From: Curvibacter sp.
Lineage (GTDB): Bacteria; Pseudomonadota; Gammaproteobacteria; Burkholderiales; Burkholderiaceae_C
NCBI GenBank assembly: GCA_004293725.1
Contig: REAW01000012.1
Location: forward strand, 62,001-126,000
Reading direction: 5' to 3'
Length of the DNA: 64,000 nt
Part shown: positions 54,929 to 64,000 of the stretch, in pieces
How the letters are laid out: every line of letters starts with the position of its first letter
Numbering within the stretch: the stretch's first letter is position 1
Position numbers and translations under genes: made by a program
Notes under the pieces: generated by a model
What the model was told of the DNA's origin: nothing
Databases searched by the model: none
Seen by the model: the letters and a program-made list of their open reading frames with translations, nothing else

Positions 54929-56001
54929 TTGACATGATTTACAACACCGGTTTGGAGTTGAGCTCCAATGCGCTGTGGGTAGGTTTTCTGTGGCCTGTCA
55001 TTTGGACCTTGCTGAAAATTGTAGTTGTGGTACTGCCCTTGATGGGCGCCGTGGCTTACCTTACTCTGTGGGAACGCAAATTCCTTGGCTGGATGCAGGT
55101 GCGGGTGGGGCCCAATCGGGTGGGGCCTTGGGGTTTGCTGCAACCCATTGCCGATGCCTTAAAGCTGCTTACCAAGGAAATATTGGTACCCACTCAAGCA
55201 AGCAAAGGCTTGTTTTTCATTGGACCAATTCTGACCATCATGCCTGCGATGGCGGCTTGGGCTGTTATTCCATTTGGACCAGAGATTGCCTTGGCGAATA
55301 TCAATGCTGGCCTCTTGTTTGTGATGGCGATCACTTCCATGGAAGTCTATGGGGTGGTTATTGCCGGCTGGGCCTCTAATTCAAAGTATGCATTTCTGGG
55401 GGCTTTGCGTGCTTCAGCCCAGATGGTCAGCTACGAAATAGCAATGGGGTTTTGCTTGGTGATCGTCCTTATGGTTTCGGGAAGTATGAACCTTACCGAG
55501 ATTGTGACGGGGCAGGGTAGGGGGCACTTCGCGGACATGGGCTTGGGTTTCCTGTCATGGAATTGGCTGCCTTTGCTGCCTATCTTTGTGGTGTATGTGA
55601 TTTCCGGTATGGCAGAAACCAATCGCCATCCCTTCGACGTAGTTGAAGGCGAGGCCGAAATTGTTGCTGGCCACATGGTTGAGTATTCTGGGATGTCCTA
55701 CGCCATGTTTTACTTGGCCGAATACGCCAACATGTGGCTCATTTCAATTTTGGCGGCCCTCATGTTCTTGGGCGGGTGGTTGTCGCCGTGGGCCGCATTG
55801 GATTTCATTCCCGGATGGATATGGCTTGGCATCAAGACATTTGCCGTGGTCAGTTTGTTTATTTGGGTGCGTGCGACTTTCCCCCGCTTCCGTTATGACC
55901 AGATCATGCGTCTGGGCTGGAAGGTGTTTATTCCTGTCACCTTGGTGTGGCTGCTGGTCGTGGGTGCCTGGATGCAAACTTCCTTCAACATTTGGCTTTG
56001 A
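54925..56001 (+). CDS. nuoH: NADH-quinone oxidoreductase subunit H
   Basis: 358 residues, about eight membrane helices. Quinone-channel loops are recognisable: [21 protein letters not shown] and [20 protein letters not shown] with its acidic residues. It connects the peripheral arm to the proton pumps. Confidence 0.97.
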   Translation: MIDMIYNTGLELSSNALWVGFLWPVIWTLLKIVVVVLPLMGAVAYLTLWERKFLGWMQVRVGPNRVGPWGLLQPIADALKLLTKEILVPTQASKGLFFIGPILTIMPAMAAWAVIPFGPEIALANINAGLLFVMAITSMEVYGVVIAGWASNSKYAFLGALRASAQMVSYEIAMGFCLVIVLMVSGSMNLTEIVTGQGRGHFADMGLGFLSWNWLPLLPIFVVYVISGMAETNRHPFDVVEGEAEIVAGHMVEYSGMSYAMFYLAEYANMWLISILAALMFLGGWLSPWAALDFIPGWIWLGIKTFAVVSLFIWVRATFPRFRYDQIMRLGWKVFIPVTLVWLLVVGAWMQTSFNIWL

Positions 56002-56012
56002 AGGACCACGTT

Positions 56013-56537
56013 ATGACAATGTCCGCCACTCCACGTACTCCTAGCCCCGCATTTTCTTTGAGGGACTTCCTCTCCAGCTTTTTGTTGATAGAGCTGTTTA
56101 AAGGCCTTGCGTTGACAGGGCGTTATCTCTTTCGCCGCAAGGTAACAGTTCAATTTCCAGAAGAGAAAACTCCTTTGTCACCGCGGTTTCGTGGTTTGCA
56201 TGCTCTACGTCGATATGAAAACGGTGAAGAGCGTTGCATTGCTTGCAAATTGTGCGAGGCCGTATGTCCCGCCATGGCTATCACTATCGAATCCGATGTT
56301 CGCGATGACGGCTCCCGCCGCACTACTCGCTACGACATCGATCTCACCAAGTGCATTTTTTGCGGTTTTTGTGAAGAGAGCTGTCCAGTGGACTCCATTG
56401 TGGAAACCCATATTCTTGAATACCACGGTGAAAAGCGTGGCGATCTGTATTTCACTAAGGAAATGTTGTTGGCTGTGGGTGACCGTTATGAGCCAGAAAT
56501 TGCCGCCAACAAACAAGCGGACGCGAAATACCGCTGA
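56013..56537 (+). CDS. nuoI: NADH-quinone oxidoreductase subunit I
   Basis: 174 residues. Two ferredoxin-type [4Fe-4S] motifs, [12 protein letters not shown] and [12 protein letters not shown], bind N6a and N6b. AAGGACC precedes the ATG at 56013; an ATG two codons on is also possible. The amphipathic N-terminal helix lies on the membrane arm. Confidence 0.97.
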   Translation: MTMSATPRTPSPAFSLRDFLSSFLLIELFKGLALTGRYLFRRKVTVQFPEEKTPLSPRFRGLHALRRYENGEERCIACKLCEAVCPAMAITIESDVRDDGSRRTTRYDIDLTKCIFCGFCEESCPVDSIVETHILEYHGEKRGDLYFTKEMLLAVGDRYEPEIAANKQADAKYR

Positions 56538-56562
56538 TCTGTCGCAAGAAAGTGTTTGAATT

Positions 56563-57201
56563 ATGAGTGTTACCACTGGTCTTTTTTACGCCTTCTCCGG
56601 GATATTGCTGTTTGCAGCGTTCCGTGTGATCACTGCGCGCAATCCCGTGCATGCAGCCCTTTACTTGGTATTGACCTTTTTTCAGGCAGCGTTGATTTGG
56701 ATGCTGCTGAAGGCCGAGTTTTTGTCCATCGCTTTGGTGCTGGTGTACGTAGGGGCGGTCATGGTGTTGTTCTTGTTTGTCGTGATGATGATGGACGTGA
56801 ATGTCGAGAACTTGCGACTCGGATTTTGGAAACACTTCCCCTTTGCGGCATTGGTGGGCGTCGTGATTGCGTTGGAAATGGCTGCGGTACTGATGGGGGG
56901 TTTTCGCATAGTTGAAGATCCTTCAGTGGTGGTGGCGCCCGGCGTCTCGAACACCAAGGAACTTGGAATTTTGTTGTTTACCCAGTATGTGGTTCCTTTG
57001 GAAGTGGCGGCTGCTATCTTGCTGGTTGCCATGATTGCTGCCATTTCTCTGACCCTACGCCCCCGCAAAGACAGCAAGTATGTGAGCCCGGGTGACCAAG
57101 TTAGGGTTAAGTCGCGTGATCGAATGACGGTGGTGAAAATGGCCGCCACGCAAACGGCCCCCACTGTGACAGCCGATGCAGATGCGGAGAAAAAACAATG
57201 A
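56563..57201 (+). CDS. nuoJ: NADH-quinone oxidoreductase subunit J
   Basis: 212 residues, five membrane helices. The start [24 protein letters not shown] and the loop [20 protein letters not shown] are typical. The C-terminal 40 residues are hydrophilic and Lys/Thr/Ala-rich, likely cytoplasmic. It overlaps nuoK by four bases. Confidence 0.96.
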   Translation: MSVTTGLFYAFSGILLFAAFRVITARNPVHAALYLVLTFFQAALIWMLLKAEFLSIALVLVYVGAVMVLFLFVVMMMDVNVENLRLGFWKHFPFAALVGVVIALEMAAVLMGGFRIVEDPSVVVAPGVSNTKELGILLFTQYVVPLEVAAAILLVAMIAAISLTLRPRKDSKYVSPGDQVRVKSRDRMTVVKMAATQTAPTVTADADAEKKQ

Positions 57202-57506
57202 CCTTAACTCTGGGCCATTTTTTGTCACTGGGAGCGATGCTTTTTGCTCTGTCGGTGGTGGGCATCTTTCTCAATCGTCGCAATTTAATTGTGCTGCTGA
57301 TGGCTATTGAGCTCATGCTGCTGGCAGTAAATACCAATTTCGTGGCGTTCTCTTATTACCTGAATGACTTGCATGGCCAGGTTTTTGTGCTTTTCATCAT
57401 GACCGTGGCTGCTGCTGAAGCGGCTATTGGATTGGCCATTTTGGTGCTTCTGTTCCGCAATAAGAACAGCATCAGCGTCGACGAACTCAATTCGCTCAAG
57501 GGTTAA
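57198..57506 (+). CDS. nuoK: NADH-quinone oxidoreductase subunit K
   Basis: 102 residues, three membrane helices, with the proton-path Glu in [13 protein letters not shown] and in [12 protein letters not shown]. Complete. Confidence 0.97.
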   Translation: MTLTLGHFLSLGAMLFALSVVGIFLNRRNLIVLLMAIELMLLAVNTNFVAFSYYLNDLHGQVFVLFIMTVAAAEAAIGLAILVLLFRNKNSISVDELNSLKG

Positions 57507-57511
57507 TCACA

Positions 57512-59527
57512 ATGAGTCAAACCCTTTCTGCATCTACTTTATTGGCCATTCCGTTGGCACCCCTGGTCGGGGCTGTGCTGGCTGGCATTTTTGGCACCAC
57601 TTTTGGTGGCAACTGGATCGGTCGCAAGCTGAGCCATTCCTTGACCATTCTTGGTGTGCTGGTGGCGTTCGTCCTGTCCGCTTCCACGCTCAAGTCCGTT
57701 GCGTTGGATGGTGCCCGTTTTAACGAGACCCTCTACACATGGATGGTGGTAGGTGGGCTCAAGATGGAAGTCGGGTTTCTCGTTGATGGACTGACTGCCA
57801 TGATGATGTGCGTGGTGACCTTTGTGTCGCTGATGGTTCACATCTATACGGTGGGTTACATGGAAGAGGATGAAGGCTACAACCGCTTTTTTTCTTACAT
57901 CTCCCTGTTTACTTTTTCCATGCTCATGTTGGTGATGAGCAATAACTTGTTGCAGCTGTTTTTTGGCTGGGAAGCTGTAGGGTTGGTGTCCTACCTGTTG
58001 ATTGGCTTCTGGTACAAAAAGCCGACAGCTATTTTTGCGAACATGAAAGCCTTTTTGGTCAACCGGGTGGGTGATTTCGGCTTTATTCTGGGTATCGGCC
58101 TGATCGTGGCTTACACAGGCACGCTGAACTACAGCGAAATCTTTGCCAAGACCGGGGATTTGGCCCAACTCGGTTTTCCCGGGACTGAGTGGATGCTGGT
58201 CACGGTGATCTGTATTTGTTTGTTTATCGGCGCTATGGGCAAGTCGGCCCAGTTCCCTTTGCATGTCTGGTTGCCAGATTCCATGGAAGGCCCCACGCCC
58301 ATTTCCGCATTGATTCACGCAGCAACGATGGTGACTGCGGGTATCTTTATGGTGGCTCGCATGTCACCCCTGTTTGAGCTCAGTGACACAGCCTTGAACT
58401 TCATCCTGGTCATTGGGTCCATCACAGCCTTGTTTATGGGGTTTCTGGGCATCATTCAAAACGACATCAAGCGTGTGGTGGCTTACTCCACGCTGTCGCA
58501 GCTGGGGTATATGACTGTGGCCCTGGGAGCCTCGGCTTATTCCGTTGCAGTGTTCCACCTGATGACGCACGCGTTTTTCAAGGCGCTGCTGTTTCTCGGG
58601 GCCGGCTCTGTGATCATGGGCGTTCACCATAATCAAGATATTCGCTGGATGGGGGGGCTGCGCAAATACATGCCCATTACCTGGATTACGTCTTTATTGG
58701 GTTCACTGGCTTTGATCGGAACTCCCTTGTTTGCGGGTTTCTACTCCAAAGACAGCATTATTGAAGCCGTGCACTTTAGCCAATTGCCTGCAGCGGGATT
58801 TGCCAATTTTGCGGTTTTGGCGGGTGTGTTTGTAACTGCGTTTTATTCGTTCCGAATGTATTTCTTGGTGTTTCACGGCAAGGAGCGCTTTGACCAGAAC
58901 CCGGATGCACATCACGACGATCATCATGCACACGACGGACACGACCACCACCCGCACGAATCACCGTGGGTAGTAACGGTCCCCTTGGTGTTGTTGGCCA
59001 TCCCATCGGTTCTCATTGGCTACCTGACCATTCAGCCGATGTTGTTTGGTGATTTTTTCAAGGACGTGATTTTTGTCAATGCCGAGAAACATGGTGCCAT
59101 GGCCGGGTTGGCTGGAATTTTCCATGGCCCCTTGCAGATGGCAATTCATGCGTTTTCTACCGCTCCCTTCTGGCTGGCTTTAGCCGGTGTCGTGACTTCC
59201 TACCTCATGTACATGGTGTTTCCTGCGGTGCCTGCCGCTATTAAGCGCAATGTCATGCCGGTGTTCAACCTGTTGGAAAACAAGTACTACCTGGATTGGA
59301 TTAACGAAAACATACTCGCCCGTGGCGCGCGCGCGCTTGGGGTTGGGCTCTGGAAAGTGGGCGATCAGGCTGTCATAGATGGCACAGTGGTCAATGGTTC
59401 CTGGAGGCTGGTGGGGTGGCTGTCCTCCATTGTTCGCAAGGGGCAGTCCGGTTATCTGTACCACTACGCCTTGGTCATGATTCTCGGGGTGTTCGTTTTG
59501 ATGACGTACTTCGTTTGGCTCAAGTAG
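57512..59527 (+). CDS. nuoL: NADH-quinone oxidoreductase subunit L
   Basis: 671 residues, antiporter-like pump with the long lateral helix at the C terminus. The key Glu is in FFGWEAVGLVSYLLIG, and Lys residues in GKSAQFPLHVWLPD and in the broken helix. A striking His/Asp-rich loop occupies about residues 465-484 (HHDDHHAHDGHDHHPHE), between helices; a metal-binding role is conceivable but unproven. Confidence 0.97.
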   Translation: MSQTLSASTLLAIPLAPLVGAVLAGIFGTTFGGNWIGRKLSHSLTILGVLVAFVLSASTLKSVALDGARFNETLYTWMVVGGLKMEVGFLVDGLTAMMMCVVTFVSLMVHIYTVGYMEEDEGYNRFFSYISLFTFSMLMLVMSNNLLQLFFGWEAVGLVSYLLIGFWYKKPTAIFANMKAFLVNRVGDFGFILGIGLIVAYTGTLNYSEIFAKTGDLAQLGFPGTEWMLVTVICICLFIGAMGKSAQFPLHVWLPDSMEGPTPISALIHAATMVTAGIFMVARMSPLFELSDTALNFILVIGSITALFMGFLGIIQNDIKRVVAYSTLSQLGYMTVALGASAYSVAVFHLMTHAFFKALLFLGAGSVIMGVHHNQDIRWMGGLRKYMPITWITSLLGSLALIGTPLFAGFYSKDSIIEAVHFSQLPAAGFANFAVLAGVFVTAFYSFRMYFLVFHGKERFDQNPDAHHDDHHAHDGHDHHPHESPWVVTVPLVLLAIPSVLIGYLTIQPMLFGDFFKDVIFVNAEKHGAMAGLAGIFHGPLQMAIHAFSTAPFWLALAGVVTSYLMYMVFPAVPAAIKRNVMPVFNLLENKYYLDWINENILARGARALGVGLWKVGDQAVIDGTVVNGSWRLVGWLSSIVRKGQSGYLYHYALVMILGVFVLMTYFVWLK

Positions 59528-59539
59528 GAGAAAAATAAA

Positions 59540-61015
59540 ATGGGTTTGTTGAGCCTCGCTATTTGGATTCCCATCGCTTTCGGTGTTGTACTGCTGGCGC
59601 TGGGTCGCGACGAGCATGCGAAGGTTGTCCGATGGATCGCCTTGATAGGAGCTGTGGTCAGCTTACTGGTGACCATTCCTTTGTACATGCAGTTTGATGC
59701 CAGCACGGCGGCCATGCAGTTTGTCGAAAAAGCCGGTTGGATCAGTCGGTTCAACGTTCATTACCACCTCGGGCTGGATGGCATCTCATTTTGGTTCGTT
59801 CCGCTTACGGCGTTCATCACAGTAGTGGTGGTTATCGCAGGGTGGGAAACCATTACTCAGCGCGTCAACCAATACATGGGTGCCTTCCTGATTTTGAGTG
59901 GGCTCATGATCGGTGTGTTCAGTGCACTGGACGGCCTGTTGTTTTACGTTTTCTTTGAAGCCACGCTGATCCCGATGTACCTCATCATCGGTATCTGGGG
60001 TGGGCCCAACAAAATTTATGCTGCGTTCAAGTTCTTTCTCTACACCTTGCTTGGCTCGCTGTTGATGTTGGTTGCTTTGATCTACCTGTACACCAAGTCA
60101 GGCGGAAGTTTTGATCTGGCCACATGGCATGCGATGCCTTTGGGAAGCTCAGCGCAGACCTTGCTGTTTTTTGCGTTCTTTGCAGCATTCGCCGTGAAGG
60201 TGCCCATGTGGCCTGTGCACACCTGGTTGCCTGATGTGCACGTGGAAGCACCTACTGGCGGGTCTGCCGTACTGGCAGCCATCATGCTGAAGCTCGGTGC
60301 GTATGGTTTCTTGCGCTTCTCCATGCCGATTGCCCCCGATGCTGCACACGAGTGGGGGGGCTTCATGGTCGCCTTGTCACTGATTGCGGTGGTCTATGTG
60401 GGCCTGGTGGCCATGGTGCAGCAGGACATGAAGAAACTCGTGGCGTATTCATCGGTTGCCCATATGGGCTTTGTAACGCTGGGCTTTTTTATCTTTAATG
60501 ACTTGGGTGTATCCGGTGGCTTGGTCCAAATGATTGCCCACGGGTTTGTCTCGGGCGCCATGTTCTTGTCAATTGGCGTGCTGTATGACCGGGTCCATTC
60601 GCGTGAAATTTCCAGCTACGGTGGTGTGGTGAACACTATGCCCAAGTTTGCAGCATTTGCGTTGCTCTTTGCCATGGCCAATTGCGGTCTGCCAGGGACC
60701 GCTGGCTTTGTGGGGGAGTGGATGGTGATTTTGGGCGCCGTGAAGTTCAATTTTTGGATTGGATTTGCCGCCGCAACTGCCCTGATCTTCGGCGCTGCCT
60801 ATACGTTGTGGATGTTCAAGCGGGTCTACCTCGGCCCGGTGACCAATGACGACGTGAAAGGCCTCTCAGATATCAATGCCCGAGAGTTCTTCATGCTTGC
60901 ACTTTTGGCTATTGCAATTTTGTACATGGGCTTGTATCCAAAACCCTTCACTGATGTGATGGACGTTTCTGTGGCCGAGTTGCTCAAGCACGTGGCAGTG
61001 TCCAAATTGAACTGA
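59540..61015 (+). CDS. nuoM: NADH-quinone oxidoreductase subunit M
   Basis: 491 residues, antiporter-like proton pump. The conserved Glu is in VFFEATLIPMYLIIG and the Lys in VKVPMWPVHTWLPDVHVEAP. AGGAG precedes the ATG. About fourteen membrane helices. Confidence 0.97.
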   Translation: MGLLSLAIWIPIAFGVVLLALGRDEHAKVVRWIALIGAVVSLLVTIPLYMQFDASTAAMQFVEKAGWISRFNVHYHLGLDGISFWFVPLTAFITVVVVIAGWETITQRVNQYMGAFLILSGLMIGVFSALDGLLFYVFFEATLIPMYLIIGIWGGPNKIYAAFKFFLYTLLGSLLMLVALIYLYTKSGGSFDLATWHAMPLGSSAQTLLFFAFFAAFAVKVPMWPVHTWLPDVHVEAPTGGSAVLAAIMLKLGAYGFLRFSMPIAPDAAHEWGGFMVALSLIAVVYVGLVAMVQQDMKKLVAYSSVAHMGFVTLGFFIFNDLGVSGGLVQMIAHGFVSGAMFLSIGVLYDRVHSREISSYGGVVNTMPKFAAFALLFAMANCGLPGTAGFVGEWMVILGAVKFNFWIGFAAATALIFGAAYTLWMFKRVYLGPVTNDDVKGLSDINAREFFMLALLAIAILYMGLYPKPFTDVMDVSVAELLKHVAVSKLN

Positions 61016-61039
61016 TCTTACTGAATTGCGAGACGAACG

Positions 61040-62527
61040 ATGATAGACAAACTCAGTTTGATCACAGTACTGCCAGAGATTATTCTTCTGGTCATGGCAT
61101 GTGTTATTGCCTTGGTGGATCTGCGTGTCACTTCACCACTGCGAAGTGTCACCCACGTCCTTACCCTTCTCACGCTAGGTGTAGTCGCCCTGATGAATGC
61201 CGCGACGGCTTCTTCCGGCGTCACCCAATACGCCTTCAGTAATATGGTGGTCAGCGATGCCATGGGCAGCTGGCTCAAGTGCTTTGCCGCATTGGCCATG
61301 ATGGTGACGTTGGTGTATGGGCGGTCCTATGCCGGACAGCGCGACATGTTGCGCGGCGGCGAGTTGTTTACGTTGAGCATTTTTGCGTTGCTGGGCATGT
61401 TTGTCATGATTTCCGGCAACAACTTTCTGGTCATCTACATGGGCTTGGAGCTATTGACCTTATCCAGCTACGCCTTGGTGGCATTGCGGCGGGATCATGT
61501 TGCCGCAACCGAAGCTGCCATGAAGTATTTTGTTTTGGGCGCCATGGCATCTGGTTTTCTTTTGTATGGCATGTCCATGCTCTATGGCGCTACCGGATCG
61601 CTGGATGTGAACGAAGTTTTCAAAGCCATAGCCTCTGGCCAAATTCGCCACATGGTGTTGGTGTTCGGTCTAGTATTCCTGGTCGCGGGCTTGGCTTTCA
61701 AGCTTGGCGTTGTTCCCTTTCACATGTGGATTCCCGATGTATACCAAGGTGCGCCCACCGCCGTCACCCTGATGATTGGTGGCGCGCCCAAGTTGGCTGC
61801 GTTTGCCATCATCATGCGTTTATTGGTAGAGGGAATGTTGCCGATGGCGGCGGACTGGCAGCAGATGCTGATGGTCTTGTCGATCGGCTCCTTGTTGATC
61901 GGTAACTTGGCTGCTATCGCGCAGACGAACATCAAGCGTATGCTCGCTTTTTCGACCATCGCCCAGATGGGTTTTGTGTTGATCGGTTTGATGTCCGGCG
62001 TGGTGAACGGAAGCACTATTTCGGGTGCCAATGCCTACAGTTCTTCCATGTTCTACGTGGTCAGCTACGTGCTCACTACCTTGGCTAGCTTCGGGGTAAT
62101 CTTGCTCTTGTCGCGGGATGGATTTGAGAGTGAAGAAATCGCAGACTTTGCGGGTCTGAATCAGCGCAGCCCACTCTACGCAGCCATCATGGCGATCTGC
62201 CTATTCTCCCTGGCAGGCATTCCGCCTATGGTGGGTTTCTACGCGAAGCTGTCGGTGCTTCAGGCTTTGGTAGCGTCGGGTGATAGCTTGTACATAGCCT
62301 TGGCGGTTTTTGCGGTCATGATGTCCTTGGTCGGAGCTTTCTACTACCTGCGTCTCATCAAGGTCATGTATTTTGATGAGCCGATTACCGCTACCCATGT
62401 AGTCGCATCTGTCGAGGTTCGTTTGGTATTGTGTGTAAACGGTGGTTTGGTGCTGTTGTTGGGTATCTTCCCCAACGGCTTGATGGCGATTTGCGCCAAT
62501 TCCGTGCGCCAAATGTTGGGTAGCTGA
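61040..62527 (+). CDS. nuoN: NADH-quinone oxidoreductase subunit N
   Basis: 495 residues, third antiporter-like subunit. The Glu is in IYMGLELLTLSSYALVAL and the Lys in AFKLGVVPFHMWIPDVYQGAP. With it the 14-gene set nuoA-N is complete and in the standard order. Confidence 0.97.
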   Translation: MIDKLSLITVLPEIILLVMACVIALVDLRVTSPLRSVTHVLTLLTLGVVALMNAATASSGVTQYAFSNMVVSDAMGSWLKCFAALAMMVTLVYGRSYAGQRDMLRGGELFTLSIFALLGMFVMISGNNFLVIYMGLELLTLSSYALVALRRDHVAATEAAMKYFVLGAMASGFLLYGMSMLYGATGSLDVNEVFKAIASGQIRHMVLVFGLVFLVAGLAFKLGVVPFHMWIPDVYQGAPTAVTLMIGGAPKLAAFAIIMRLLVEGMLPMAADWQQMLMVLSIGSLLIGNLAAIAQTNIKRMLAFSTIAQMGFVLIGLMSGVVNGSTISGANAYSSSMFYVVSYVLTTLASFGVILLLSRDGFESEEIADFAGLNQRSPLYAAIMAICLFSLAGIPPMVGFYAKLSVLQALVASGDSLYIALAVFAVMMSLVGAFYYLRLIKVMYFDEPITATHVVASVEVRLVLCVNGGLVLLLGIFPNGLMAICANSVRQMLGS

Positions 62528-62570
62528 GTGCTATCGCACTTGGCATTTGCACTTTCCTTAGGCATTGACA

Positions 62571-62873
62571 ATGATGGATTCATTTGCGGCCGGTCTGGTC
62601 GTGGTGTTGGCTTTGGTTTTTGCGAACCTCCCGTTTTTCACCGAAAGACTATTGGGTCTGTATCGCTTGGCGGCTGACAAGTCGCTTGGTTTGCGCCTGC
62701 TGGAGTTGTTGTTTTTCTACATGCTCACGGGTGCCGCAGGCTTGGGTCTTGAGCACCGTGCAGGGCAGATCAGCCCGCAAGGCTGGGAGTTCTATGCCAT
62801 CACCTTCGCTCTGTTCGTGACCTTTGCCTTTCCAGGTTTCGTATATCGCTACCTGCTCAAGCGCGTAGGTTAG
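62571..62873 (+). CDS. DUF2818 family membrane protein
   Basis: 100 residues from ATG 62571 (a second ATG follows directly). Three hydrophobic segments (about 5-24, 42-62, 76-95) with NLPFFTERL near the start. This small family is regularly found right after nuoN in betaproteobacteria and may help assemble complex I, but no function is known. Confidence 0.88.
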   Translation: MMDSFAAGLVVVLALVFANLPFFTERLLGLYRLAADKSLGLRLLELLFFYMLTGAAGLGLEHRAGQISPQGWEFYAITFALFVTFAFPGFVYRYLLKRVG

Positions 62874-62885
62874 GTACGGATCGCC

Positions 62886-63482
62886 ATGGAAGACGACGGC
62901 CACCTCATTGAACGCAAGACGTCGAGTGAGGAAGTCTACAAGGGAAAGTTTCTTCACGCCTTTCGTGACCAAGTCTTGCTCCCCAATGGGAGTCAGGCCA
63001 CGCGTGAATACGTCTTGCATCCCGGTGCAGTCATGGTTATCCCTTTACTGGACGACGGTAGCGGTCAGATTCAACTAGTGTTGGAGCGCCAGTACCGCTA
63101 TCCCGTAGGGCGCGTGATGATTGAGTTCCCGGCTGGGAAGCTGGATCCGGGCGAATCTGTACAAGCTTGCGCGGAGCGAGAGCTGCTGGAGGAGACGGGT
63201 TACACCGCACGGGCGTGGGCTCGCGCGGGTGTAATGCATCCGGTGATTTCCTACTCTACCGAATTCATTGACATATGGTTTGCACGCGATTTGCACCTCG
63301 GGAAGCGCAAGCTCGATGAGGGTGAATTTCTTGACGTGTTCACCGCAAGTCCAGTTGAGTTTTTGCAATGGTGCCGGGAAGGTTTGGTCACCGATGCCAA
63401 AACTCTGGCCGGTGCTCTTTGGGTGCAACATGTTTTGCACGGTGATTGGTCCCTGGAGTGGACGCCTCCAGTAACTGGATGA
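62886..63482 (+). CDS. NUDIX hydrolase, probable ADP-ribose pyrophosphatase
   Basis: 198 residues. The full NUDIX box runs from about 80 to 102: PAGKLDPGESVQACA followed by ERELLEETGY, with all metal-binding Glu present. The upstream LVLERQYRYPVGRVMIEFPAG matches ADP-ribose pyrophosphatases (NudF type). It lies 12 bp after the DUF2818 gene. Confidence 0.92.
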   Translation: MEDDGHLIERKTSSEEVYKGKFLHAFRDQVLLPNGSQATREYVLHPGAVMVIPLLDDGSGQIQLVLERQYRYPVGRVMIEFPAGKLDPGESVQACAERELLEETGYTARAWARAGVMHPVISYSTEFIDIWFARDLHLGKRKLDEGEFLDVFTASPVEFLQWCREGLVTDAKTLAGALWVQHVLHGDWSLEWTPPVTG

Positions 63483-63495
63483 GTATCTTTCTGCC

Positions 63496-63975
63496 ATGAA
63501 AGTCTTGGATCTCCAATGTAGCAATCAGCATCTGTTTGAAGGCTGGTTCGCTTCTGAAGATGACTATTCCTCACAGTGCCTGCGTGGCATAGTGCTGTGC
63601 CCTGTGTGTGCTGACCCTGGCATTGTGAAGAAACTCAGCGCGCCGCGCCTCAACCTGTCGAGTACTCGCGAGCCCAAGGTTGCAACTGCGGAAAAGCCCA
63701 CTCCAGCCAACACGACTGTTCCGCCAGCAGGCGGCAGGGATATGGAGACTGCCTTAGCCACCGCCTGGATGGCAATGACACGCCAGGTGTTGGCGAACAC
63801 CGTTGATGTTGGAGGTGAGTTTGCCGAAGAGGCCCGAAAAATGCACTATGGAGAAGCCGAAGCTCGGGGCATTCGCGGTAAGACTACCCTGGAGCAAGCG
63901 CAGGAGTTGATGGACGAGGGAATCGCGGTTGTGCCTTTGCTGCTGCCAGAATCCTTGAAGGGGCCGCTTCAGTAG
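63496..63975 (+). CDS. DUF1178 family protein
   Basis: 159 residues. The N-terminal LQCSNQHLFEGWFASEDDY and LCPVCADPGIVKKLSAPRL give a zinc-ribbon-like set of Cys/His, followed by an Ala/Pro/Thr-rich linker and a helical C-terminal half ending in EARGIRGKTTLEQAQELMDEGIAVVPLLLP. Function unknown. Typically found after the nuo-NUDIX genes in this family. The remaining 25 bases hold no feature. Confidence 0.9.
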   Translation: MKVLDLQCSNQHLFEGWFASEDDYSSQCLRGIVLCPVCADPGIVKKLSAPRLNLSSTREPKVATAEKPTPANTTVPPAGGRDMETALATAWMAMTRQVLANTVDVGGEFAEEARKMHYGEAEARGIRGKTTLEQAQELMDEGIAVVPLLLPESLKGPLQ

Positions 63976-64000
63976 AAGGCGACCCCAGGCAGTAAGATCC

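Noticed and set aside
1..64000. Mobile elements, CRISPR arrays, prophage or plasmid genes
   Set aside because: No transposase, integrase, terminal inverted repeats, spacer arrays, phage structural genes or replication proteins were seen.

Overview
The window is chromosomal DNA of a betaproteobacterium, most likely a Rhodoferax/Polaromonas-like member of the Comamonadaceae. This rests on gene order (rpsO-pnp-quinone reductase-tpiA-secG-tRNA-Leu-nuoA..N-DUF2818-NUDIX-DUF1178; darP and pmbA divergent; nirB-nirD-nasA-ybiB-cobA) and on protein similarity by eye. No database was searched. I see no insertion sequence, prophage, CRISPR array, rRNA or replication origin.

Layout. 1-11 kb: a cut-off membrane protein, a MipA/OmpV porin-like protein, a MacAB-type efflux operon, uppP, a histidine kinase plus receiver-GGDEF-EAL pair, a hydrolase, an Anbu-type proteasome homologue and an SMR exporter. 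11-24 kb: mostly housekeeping (mutS, suhB, trmJ, cysE, mog, darP, pmbA, yqeY, rpsU) with one large PAS-GGDEF-EAL protein. 24-39 kb: a nitrate assimilation island. nirB-nirD-nasA-ybiB-cobA is read on the minus strand. A divergent regulator with receiver, ANTAR and two PilJ-type domains sits next to nirB. After two unknown ORFs comes the nrtA-nrtB-nrtD nitrate uptake operon. 39-48 kb: GNAT, tsaD, hsp20, an orphan substrate-binding protein, rpsO-pnp, quinone oxidoreductase, tpiA, secG and tRNA-Leu(GAG). 48-62.5 kb: a complete 14-gene complex I operon, nuoA to nuoN, followed by DUF2818, NUDIX and DUF1178 genes.

The most interesting part is how the nitrate island seems to be controlled. Both nitrate operons have an excellent sigma-54 (-24/-12) promoter. 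Just downstream, each leader RNA contains two stem-loops with six-base loops having A at position 1 and G at position 4, the signature of RNA targets of ANTAR proteins. Three of the four loops are identical (AACGAC). In the nrtA leader the second stem-loop shares bases with a strong intrinsic terminator, so the two cannot form together. The only ANTAR protein in the window lies between the two operons. It carries its own likely nitrate/nitrite-sensing PilJ-type domains, and no NasS-like cytoplasmic sensor is present. This suggests a single-protein nitrate sensor and antiterminator.

A second theme is a dispersed short repeat of about 57 bp (conserved blocks with fixed 9- and 8-base variable spacers). 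Nine copies are visible here, and five of them lie inside reading frames (mutS, trmJ, ybiB, nrtB, an ABC binding protein) without breaking them.
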